A stretch of DNA of 64,000 nucleotides from Cyprinodon diabolis. Its lineage: Eukaryota > Chordata > Actinopteri > Cyprinodontiformes > Cyprinodontidae. The stretch lies in NCBI GenBank assembly GCA_030533445.1, contig CM060062.1, positions 19,981,829 to 20,045,828 on the forward strand. Reading direction: 5' to 3'. Of the stretch, positions 1 through 12,106 are shown in pieces (position 1 is the stretch's first letter; the number at the start of each line of letters is the position of its first letter). The position numbers and the translations under genes were made by a program. The notes beneath the pieces were generated by a model that was not told the origin of the DNA, ran no database searches, and saw nothing but the letters and a program-made list of their open reading frames with translations.

Positions 1-188
1 TTGTTAAAGGTGAGGTTTTGAACTGCTTTCACCGTTTCTCCTTATTTATTAGCTGCAGCTGATAGTAACTGCATATTTCCATGTGGGTGATGGTGGCTCA
101 GGAGGTTCGTCCTTAAAATAGGAGGTTGCCAGAGGTTGCCCTCCCCTATCCATCCTTAGACAATTATGTCTAATATTTATTAATTATA
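1..188. other. Left flank, no feature seen
   Basis: I see no exon, ORF or repeat that I can name between the window edge and the left end of the DIRS element. It is probably part of an upstream contactin intron, because the contactin exons that follow begin in mid-protein. Confidence 0.5.
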
Positions 189-366
189 GTTCTATTTCAT
201 CCCTACTGACCGCCAGAGGCGGTGCTTCAAGCACTGAATGATCATTCTTGCGCATGCGCAGGTCGAGTACTAATGACAACAAAGTCAGCTGTGACCTGCC
301 GGGGACCCACGTGACTCTATATAGTCACGTGGCACCCGGCAATCAATCCCTTTTGTTCTTCTCGCG
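189..366 (+). repeat. DIRS left inverted terminal repeat
   Basis: The repeat begins GTTCTATTTCATCCCTACTG and matches the reverse complement of 4383-4582 from about position 212 inward, including the GCGCATGCGC segment and the CACGTG/TATA palindrome. The outermost 25-30 bases differ from the right repeat, and the first 48 bases are copied exactly, inverted, at 4257-4304. Confidence 0.88.
307..332. promoter_or_regulatory. E-box/TATA palindrome in the DIRS left repeat (putative promoter)
   Basis: The 26-bp near-perfect palindrome CCACGTGACT...AGTCACGTGG encloses CTATATA. It carries two CACGTG E-boxes flanking a TATA-like core, about 690 bp upstream of the gag ATG. The same palindrome occurs inverted at 4415-4440. 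A promoter role is inferred; DIRS terminal repeats are expected to carry promoter activity. Confidence 0.45.
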
Positions 367-630
367 TGCAGGTGTGTTGAGTACAGGAGTGTGGTCGTGT
401 GAAGCTGGTTGCTTCTGTGTATACCACTAGTTTCCTGGCTGCTTGTTGCTGGTAACCCCGTGACCGGGCTTGGTCGGAGCTGCGGGTAAGTCTCGCCCTC
501 CAGGGGCTGCACAAGCTGCTTTCACCTTACCAGATCTGCGGTGACTGGTAAGTTTTCGTTTTTTTTCTCAGCAGTAGTTTACTGTTCGCTTTGATTTGCC
601 ACATTAATTTTGTGGCTCTTTTGACTCACT

Positions 631-985
631 GTAGCGTTTCTGCTCACGCTGAGTTGTTTTCAGTTTGTTTTCCTAAGCCCACCAGTAGCGTTTCTGCTCG
701 CGTTGGGTTCTTCTACAGTTTGTTTGCCTGAACTCACCGGTAGCGTCTCTGCTCGTGTTGAGTTCTTCTACAGTTTGTTTATCTACACTCACCAGTGGCG
801 TTTCTGCTCGCGCTGAGTTGTTTTCAGTTTGTTTATCTACACTCACCAGTGGCGTCTCTGCTCGTGCTGAGTTCATCTTTAGTTAATAATCGATTTGCTA
901 GTGGCGTTTCTGCTCACGCTGAGTTTGGAACCTCTACGGGGGTTTTCCTACAACGGAGTCGCCAGTAGCGTTTTCTGCTCGTGTT
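631..985 (+). repeat. Seven tandem repeats of about 54 bp in the DIRS 5' leader
   Basis: Units share the core GTRGCGTYTCTGCTCRYGYT followed by GAGTT and a TTTGTTT spacer. Cores start at 631, 685, 740, 795, 849, 901 and 965, a spacing of 52 to 64 bp. The repeats lie between the left terminal repeat and the gag start. They diverge by point changes (GTAGCG/GTGGCG, CGC/TGT) and the last two units are degenerate. Confidence 0.85.
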
Positions 986-1011
986 GACTTGTCGTTGGTG
1001 GCGGGCTAATC

Positions 1012-2547
1012 ATGCCTTTCAGCAGTATGATGCTGGATAATTTATGCTGCTCGACCTGTCTGGCTCCACTTCAGCCCGACAACGGGCATGACTTGTGTCC
1101 CTCCTGCCTCGGTGTGGAACATCTCCGGGAGGCGCTGTCAGATGACGCTTGCCCCAACTGTCGTGTCATGCCCCGGTCGGTCAGACTGGATCGGTTGGCT
1201 GCACTGGAGCAGCCTACCGACTGGGCGGGCGCTTCGCCGCGTGCTCATTTGCCGATGCAGAAAGCGGTGTGCAAACGATCTACTGTGGCTGCACCTTCGG
1301 TACCGACAAAGCGTGCCAGACGGACCGATGCAGGGAGGTTGTCCACGAGAGTGGATCATCTCACTACTGAGCTGGCCCAAATGAAAGCCCTCCTCCAGTC
1401 CTTTCAGACTGCTGATGATCGCTGCACGGCTCTCCCTCCCGAGCAGGATGAAACATCAGTCAATGACGATGATGCTGTTTCTGTGGCGGCCTCTGGCACC
1501 CATATCTGTGAGGACCTTCCGGAGCTGGGCTCCGGGGCCTCTGGGTCGGGCTCCATTGCCTCCCAGGAGGATACGGGGGAGTCTGTGACATCCGCTATTC
1601 GAACGGCTCTTGCCCGTTTACAAGTTAGTGTTCCTCAGGGCCAGCCTACGGCTTCCAGCGCCTTCTTTAGGCGCAGTAGGTCAGAGACTGCCTTTGTGGT
1701 TCCTCCCTCGGCGGAGTATGTGCGGGAACTGCATGCTTGCTGGTCAGACACCAAGGCGCTTTCACGTCTGACAACGGATGGCAGGGTCCTGGCAGCTATG
1801 CAGGAGGCACCCAAGGTTGGCTTGGGGCAGATGCCAGCGGTGGAACCGGGCATTGCCTCTCTTATTATCCCGCCTGATGAGGCTTTGCGGCCCAATGCCC
1901 GTTGTCCGCGTCCTCAGTGCCGTATTACCGACGACCTTCTCTGCAAGGCCTATGACTCTGGGGCCCGCATGGGCCGGATTGGGAACTCTGTCTCCCATCT
2001 TATACTGGCCCTGTCTTCCTCCTTGGAATCTGTTCCACTGGATCATGCCACGCAAGGCCTGGTTGATGCATCTCTGCAGGCCTTTGCTCTTATGACGAGG
2101 GAACTTGGACGCACACTCTCCACACTGGTTCACGCTCGCCGCCAGGTCTGGTTGGCGCAGTCACCACTAACTGAGCCTTGTAGGAGGACCCTCCGGGCCC
2201 TGCCTGTGGTCCCGGGGGAGCTTTTTGGTTCTGCGGCACTGGACGCCTTGGACCGTACAGCTCCGGCCTCTAGAACGAGGCAACAGCTGGCAGGGCTTCA
2301 CGGATGTGATCGCCAGCCAGTCAGCACCTGGGCAGCTGCGGGTCCTTCACGGGGGTCCTCAGGGCCTTCTTCTTCCACTGAGCCCCAGGGTCTGTTACCA
2401 GTTTGGAGATCGGTCCAGAGACCTGCTCCAGATCGGAGAAACAGAGCTCGAGACCAGGCTGGGACAAGGTCCTTTCATCCCTTTCGGGCCGTGCAGTCTG
2501 GCCGGCGTCCTCTCGGGCCTTCGAAGGGCCGGGGGGCCCGCAGATGA
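1012..2547 (+). CDS. DIRS gag-like ORF1 protein
   Basis: This is an uninterrupted 511-codon ORF and the first ATG-initiated ORF after the leader repeats. The N-terminus (residues 11-50) is cysteine-rich, with CCSTC, CPSC and CPNC pairs that look like a zinc-binding module. A basic segment (KRARRTDAGR) follows, then a stretch that may be helical, an acidic/serine region, and a glutamine/arginine-rich tail. This layout fits the gag-like first ORF of fish DIRS elements, which is thought to package the RNA. The 3' end overlaps the start of the RT reading frame in another frame. It appears intact although the downstream RT is broken. Confidence 0.75.
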   Translation: MPFSSMMLDNLCCSTCLAPLQPDNGHDLCPSCLGVEHLREALSDDACPNCRVMPRSVRLDRLAALEQPTDWAGASPRAHLPMQKAVCKRSTVAAPSVPTKRARRTDAGRLSTRVDHLTTELAQMKALLQSFQTADDRCTALPPEQDETSVNDDDAVSVAASGTHICEDLPELGSGASGSGSIASQEDTGESVTSAIRTALARLQVSVPQGQPTASSAFFRRSRSETAFVVPPSAEYVRELHACWSDTKALSRLTTDGRVLAAMQEAPKVGLGQMPAVEPGIASLIIPPDEALRPNARCPRPQCRITDDLLCKAYDSGARMGRIGNSVSHLILALSSSLESVPLDHATQGLVDASLQAFALMTRELGRTLSTLVHARRQVWLAQSPLTEPCRRTLRALPVVPGELFGSAALDALDRTAPASRTRQQLAGLHGCDRQPVSTWAAAGPSRGSSGPSSSTEPQGLLPVWRSVQRPAPDRRNRARDQAGTRSFHPFRAVQSGRRPLGPSKGRGARR

Positions 2548-2549
2548 TG

Positions 2550-4266
2550 CCTTAGGGCCGGCGGTCGGTTATTTTTCCCCGGGACAGCTCAGCTTCTGGG
2601 CTGCCCACACCCCGGACTTGTGGGTGTTGTCCACCCTGTCCCGGGGGTACCGTCTTCAATTCCGCCGCCAGCCGCCTATCCCTGGCATCCCAGGATGACT
2701 GTGATCCACGACCCGGTGAAGGCACAGGCACTGAACAGAGAAATCTGCACCTTGCTGGCCAAGGGTGCTATAGTGCCTGTGGACCCCCTGCTGGATCCAG
2801 GGGGCTTTTATTCCATGTATTTTCTGGTCCCGAAGAAGACCGGGGGCCTGCGTCCAGTCTTGGACCTCAGAGGCCTGAATGTGTACTTGAAGGCCATGCC
2901 CTTTCATATGCTGACCACCAAGGCAGTGTTGCAGGCGATTTCCCCGGGCGATTGATTCACTTCCATAGATCTCAGGGATGCTTATTTTCACGTTCCGATC
3001 GCTCCGCCCCATTGGCGGTTTCTTCGTTTTGCTTTTCAAGGGAGGCATTTTCAGTTCAGGGTCCTCCCGTTCGGACTTTCACTGTCTCCCAGGGTGTTTA
3101 CCCGATGTGTTGCAGCGGCCCTCTCTCCTCTGCAGGCACAGGGATTGAGGATCCTCCCATATCTGGACAACTGGCTCATTTGTGCCGCGACGTGGGACCA
3201 GGCGGTTCGAGATACTCGGTTAGTGCTCCATCATGTGGGATGCTTGGGCTTGCAGGTGAACATGGAGAAAAGCAGTCTGACTCCCACACAGGAGACTGTC
3301 TTCCTGGGCATTGCCATGGATTCAATCTCAATGACTGCTTGCCCGTCACCCCAGCGGGTGGACAGTATATTGAGCGTGCTCCCGGAATTCAGGCACGGTG
3401 TGGCACTGCCTCTTGTGCGGTATCTTCGACTCTTGGGCATGCTTACAGCCGCGTCCGCCATAGTGCCCTTGGGGCTGCTGTCATTACGACCCCTCCAGAT
3501 GTGGTTGAACAGCTTGAATCTGGATCCCACACGGAACACTCATCGTCTCCGAAGACTTCGGGTGGGGCCTCAGTGTCTTCAGTCTCTGTCCCAATGGAGG
3601 GTGAGGTTGTTTATGACCACAGGGGTCCCGCTCGGTTCCCTCCCGTGTCGTCGGGAAGTTGTGTTTACAGATGCATCCTCCACGGGCTGGGGTGCAACCT
3701 GGCGGGGTCAAATGGCACAGGGGACATGGTCCCAGCGGCAGAGCAGGGAACACATCAATGTCCTGGAGTTACAGGCTGTACTTCTGGCTCTTCAGAGCTT
3801 TCTTCCAGGCTTGCGGGGGAAGCATGTGCTGGTGAGGTCAGACAACACCACAGTGGTCTTTCACATCAACCACCAGGGGGGAACGAGGTCAAGGAAACTG
3901 TTGTGCTTGACTCAATGGCTTCTGACCTGGGCAGCTCCACGCATAGCCAGCCTCAGAGCAGCCTACATCCCAGGGCCGAAGAACGTGCCAGCAGATTTTC
4001 TATCCCGTCAGAAGCCGCTTCCCGGGGAGTGGAAGCTTCACCGAGAGGTGGTGGAGTGCATCTGGAAGGTCTTTGGCAGGGCGGACGTGGACCTCTTTGC
4101 CTCAAGGGACGCATTTCACTGTCCACTTTGGTTCTCATTGGACAACAGCAGCCCTCTGGGCCACGATGCTCTGGCACATGACTGGCCCCGGACCCTCCTT
4201 TATGCCTTTCCGCCATTCAGCCTACTTTTTCAGACTCTCCTCAGGGATGAGTCATCCAGTGCTTGA
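2550..4266 (+). pseudogene. DIRS reverse transcriptase / RNase H, disabled
   Basis: RT fingers and palm motifs (FYSMYFLVPKKTGGLRPVLD, then VLPFGLSLSP) are followed by an RNase H domain with FTDASSTGWGA, NVLELQAV and VRSDN. There are three visible defects. The conserved N-terminal block (WVLSTLSRGYRLQF, around 2618-2660) is in frame 2 while the rest is in frame 1, so there is a frameshift near 2665-2700. There is an in-frame TGA at 2953-2955. The catalytic YxDD box reads YLDN at 3160-3171, losing the second aspartate. The methyltransferase and recombinase normally found downstream are absent; the frame ends at 4264-4266 inside the internal complementary region. The largest ORF overlapping this span, in another frame (2952-4181), is a shadow. 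Confidence 0.88.
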
Positions 4267-4351
4267 AGCACCGCCTCTGGCGGTCAGTAGGGATGAAATA
4301 GAACGAAAGTTACTACCGTAACTACGGTTCTATGAATCCCGGATGACCGCC
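4257..4351. repeat. DIRS internal complementary region (circle-junction template)
   Basis: Positions 4257-4304 are the exact reverse complement of 189-236 (48 bp). Positions 4302-4351 are the exact reverse complement of 4533-4582 (50 bp). The two halves share AAC at 4302-4304, the complement of the GTT found at both element tips. In DIRS biology this region aligns the two termini so that a circular cDNA can be completed. Confidence 0.93.
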
Positions 4352-4382
4352 AGAGTGCTTGGTCCCTCGGAATCTCTGCTTT

Positions 4383-4582
4383 CGCGAGAAGATTGAGGGA
4401 TTGATTGCCGGGTGCCACGTGACTATATAGAGTCACGTGGGTCCCCGGCAGGTCACACCTGACTTTGTTGTCATTAATACTCGACCTGCGCATGCGCAAG
4501 AATGATCATTCAGTGCTTGAAGCACCGCCTCCGGCGGTCATCCGGGATTCATAGAACCGTAGTTACGGTAGTAACTTTCGTT
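4383..4582 (-). repeat. DIRS right inverted terminal repeat
   Basis: This is the inverted counterpart of 189-366. It contains the palindrome at 4415-4440 and the TGCGCATGCGC block, and ends ACTTTCGTT at 4582. Its outer 50 bp differ from the left tip and are complementary to the second half of the internal complementary region. Confidence 0.88.
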
Positions 4583-5625
4583 TCCAATGATATTTGAGAA
4601 AACAAAATTTTAAAAAGTAAATAGAATCTAACCCTCAGAAGCGGCTAGTAGGTGTGTCTGTGCTACCCACCACATCTAAAATTCACCCACGTTTGCAGGT
4701 GTTGCAGCCCTGTTTATGGGGCAAGAAAAAAACAACACATTTTGACCACCACCCAGTCTAGCATGCAATAGACCATCCATTTGGTAAGCCCCCCGAAATG
4801 CCTGGCCTGCACAGCACTACTGAATAAACCTCAGACTGAAGTTACTAATTGCTATTGAGAAATGCTGTAATGAAGCTTTTGTTGGGTCCTGTTGTCTTTG
4901 TTAATCCTCACTATAATTAAGTAGGAATCTGACACCTGCTGAAATTCCAGACTTTTACAAATAGCCTCCATTTACTGGTTAATAACCTTATAGTTTATGT
5001 TTCCGATATGGGCTGTTTGAATTTAGTGATACACTACTTTGAATTTTGGCTGGAACTTCTCAATAAACCCATTAGATGCATTCCCTATCTCACAATCAGA
5101 CATTTTAGGTTTGCACAGTTTGAGCATTCTTCACATCATTCATTGCGTCTACAGTACATTCAAACTAACAGATGCTTTAAATGGTAACACAATGTTCCAG
5201 TGGACAGCATTTGCATGTAGACTGGTATATGTTTAATTATTTATGCAAAGTGATTATACTGATATTAAATTCCTTTCATTTTAACATCAAAAGTTTGTTA
5301 CAGTACAATTGATTTAAAAGGGAAGGTGGGTATGTCCAATCTTGTTGGGGAGAAAAAATACTTGGTTTTTGTTTGTATTTGGTTGTATTGAAATTGCTTC
5401 GTTATTAAGATAAAAGTGGCCCTCTGTAGGAAGATAATGATTTGTTGAGGAGCATATACTACATGGCCAACTTCATTCAAGACAGACAAATGAGACTGCC
5501 AGAAATTATGATGTTCTTTGTAATGGAGGCCGGACAGCAGAGCTCTCAGCTGGACTGGCTTACAGTAGAACTTACGTTCAGGAATCAGCTACCTGCTGGC
5601 TGTCCTTATGTTTGTTCAGTTAAAA
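4583..5625. other. Non-coding, no feature recognised
   Basis: AT-rich sequence between the DIRS element and the first solo LTR. Only short chance ORFs are present, with no splice-flanked conserved protein segment. It is presumably contactin intron. Confidence 0.5.
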
Positions 5626-5630
5626 CAAGT

Positions 5631-6263
5631 TGTCACGGTTGAATGGAGGTTTTGAGGACCCAAATGCAGAGATCAGGAGGCAGAGTTGAGTTTTGCAGAT
5701 TTAATCAGGTTACTTAGACCAAATCCAAAAAAGAAAGAACCAAGAAATCAGCAGACACCAGGGAAAAACTCACGTGGGGAGCAAGACACGAATAAGCAAC
5801 AAAACAACAAACCAGCACTGAGTTACTGCAGAGGTTGTGTATATTTGGGGAGACTGTACCAAGACAGGCTAATCAACAGATTGGGAGCAGGTGTGGGCAA
5901 GACCATCTAGAACAGGCATCCCCAGACTCAGTCCTCGAGGGCCGCTGTCCTGCAGGTTTTAGATGTTTCTCTGCTCCAGCACAGCTGATTTTAATTGATA
6001 GTTGATTAACAGGCTTTTGCTCTACTGCAATTATCATTATCAGCTGTGCTAAATCAGGGAAACCTCTAAAACCTGCAGGACAGCGGCCCTCAAGGACCAA
6101 GTTTGGGGATGCCTGATCTAGAAGGAAGCCAAGGGGAAAGAAAACAAGCCCAAGGGGGCAATAGATAGTAACTAAAGAACTCAGCACTGGCAGAAAACAA
6201 CTACAAAGACACAGAACACAAAGAGACTAAAAATAAACTCAAGCAGAGGGTAGAACCCTGACA
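5631..6263 (-). mobile_element. Solo LTR of a retrotransposon (minus orientation), split by a hAT MITE
   Basis: The sequence is flanked by a 5-bp direct repeat CAAGT (5626-5630 and 6264-6268). Termini are TGTCACGGTT and AACCCTGACA, imperfect inverted repeats with the TG...CA ends of LTRs. Read on the - strand it has an ATTAAA signal near its 3' end followed by a TCTGCATTTGGGTCCT-like stretch, which resembles the 3' end of fish Gypsy LTRs. Without the nested element the LTR is about 420 bp. Family assignment is uncertain; a TIR DNA transposon is the alternative. Confidence 0.6.
5913..6115. mobile_element. hAT-type MITE with perfect 8-bp target duplication
   Basis: A 203-bp element with long terminal inverted repeats: CAGGCATCCCC at the left and GGGGATGCCTG at the right, continuing through CGCTGTCCTGCAGGTTTTA. 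It is flanked by ATCTAGAA at 5905-5912 and 6116-6123, an exact 8-bp duplication typical of hAT insertion. There is no coding capacity. It inserted into an already resident LTR. Confidence 0.9.
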
Positions 6264-6450
6264 CAAGTATGCTGGTGAAGATTCTCAATCATCATTTTTT
6301 GGCCTGACACAGTAGGATTATATTCTGCTGCATGAATAAAAGCATGTAAGACACTGTAGTCTTTTTGTTTGTACTATCCAAGTAGATATAGTACAGTGCT
6401 CACAGTCTATAAAGTTACACCTGCGTCACAACACCTGATGATTACTATAC

Positions 6451-7355
6451 TGTCATGATCTGGCCTGTTTGCTCTCCCCTAATTAGTAATTCCTCTCACC
6501 TGCCCTCTTCCTTCCCTGCCCCAATCATTATTTATTCCTCTCAGCTGTTTCATGTGGTTTATATTCAGTTCAGCCTGAGCATTCAGTGCCAGATCATTGC
6601 TTGTCTTTCTGTCAGTCTTTCTGTTCAGTTTTATTTCATGGTTCATGTCCTGGATCCTAGCTGCCAGTGGAAAGAGGGTTTTAGTGTTTGTCTTGTCTCC
6701 TGATCGTCCACTGTTCCTCCCCTGCGGAGTCCTCTGGGTTTTTGGCTCATTATGGGGGGAGGTTCAGTTTTTATCTAAGTAAGCCTGGCTCCAGGGTGGA
6801 GACCAGTTTAAAGTCTGCTTCAAGTTCCGGTTCCTACGTCCTGTCTCGGCTACCCTCTTCCACTGAGCCTGCCTGTCTTCACCTGATCCTGTCTGCTCCT
6901 GTGCGTGACCACCTGGTCATGCTTCTGGTCCCAGTCTGACTCTGAACCCTCCTGGGAGCCTGTGGATACCTGGAAGTCTGGATCCTGCAACCTGTTTCTG
7001 TTCCTTTCTGATCTGGATCCTGCCTGTTCCTGTCTGTTCCTGTCTGTTCTGGATCCCTCACCAGGATCAGCTTCCAGCATCACCTCTGGGACTGCAGCAC
7101 TGGGGACACTCGTGGTCTGGACTGTTAAACCAGGTAAGTGACCAACCCAGATAATCATACATCAGTTTATCGTGGTCACTTACCTGTGTTTCCCCCCCTA
7201 GAGTGTCTGAGATTGGGCGGTGCCCCGCCCCCCCGCCTGCAGTGTCTGCGAGCCACAGCTCCGCTTTTGTTTTGTTTTTATTTTAATAAACCTTTTGAAC
7301 TTTCCTACTGACTGTCTCTCCTGAATACTGGGTCATCTGTCCACGGTTCTTGACA
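6451..7355 (+). mobile_element. Solo LTR, 905 bp, with 5-bp target duplication
   Basis: The element starts TGTCATGATC and ends TTCTTGACA, giving TG...CA termini with TGTCA/TGACA inverted ends. It is flanked by TATAC at 6446-6450 and 7356-7360. A polyadenylation signal AATAAA lies at 7285-7290, about 65 bp before the end, as expected for an R-U5 boundary. No internal coding sequence is seen, so it is interpreted as an LTR left by homologous recombination. Confidence 0.82.
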
Positions 7356-7360
7356 TATAC

Positions 7361-11930
<4,570 letters not shown>

Positions 11931-12106
11931 AGGCAACCACAATCACGAGTCCAGCAGGACACCTAGATGTAACTCTTGGCGAGAGCATTGTGCTGCCTTG
12001 CCAGGTTTCACACGATCCGACTCTTGACCTGAAGTTCACCTGGTTCTTCAACGAGCAGGTCATCCACTTTGGAAGCCAAGGGGCCTTTTTTGAAAAAGTT
12101 GGTGGG
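11931..12106 (+). CDS. cntn3: Contactin exon: first part of last Ig domain
   Basis: Acceptor TTTACAG and donor GTGAGT. The exon starts with two bases completing a split codon and ends at a codon boundary. It encodes [13 protein letters not shown] with the first Ig cysteine, then LKFTWFFNE with the core Ig tryptophan, and ends FEKVGG. The GESIVLPCQ and FEKVGG segments are shared with CNTN3 and CNTN4. Confidence 0.93.

Larger units (their letters stand above)
189..4582 (+). mobile_element. DIRS-type retrotransposon, deletion derivative lacking tyrosine recombinase
   Basis: Element bounded by related inverted terminal repeats (189-366 and 4383-4582), each ending in the trinucleotide GTT. It contains a gag-like ORF, a damaged reverse transcriptase/RNase H ORF and an internal complementary region. 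That region (4257-4351) is the reverse complement of the left tip joined directly to the reverse complement of the right tip, sharing one AAC. This arrangement is diagnostic of DIRS elements, which integrate through a circular intermediate using a tyrosine recombinase. No recombinase or methyltransferase coding sequence is present: the RT/RNase H ORF runs straight into the internal complementary region. There is no target-site duplication, as expected for the class. The copy is therefore nonautonomous. The element type is secure; the named subfamily is not determined. Confidence 0.92.

Noticed and set aside
631..985. CRISPR-like array of direct repeats
   Set aside because: Spacer-like segments are not unique, units are diverged, and the array lies in the leader of a eukaryotic retrotransposon.
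2952..4181. 409-codon ORF overlapping the DIRS RT
   Set aside because: It runs in a different frame over the whole RT/RNase H region and shows no domain; it is open because the GC-rich RT sequence has few stops in that frame.
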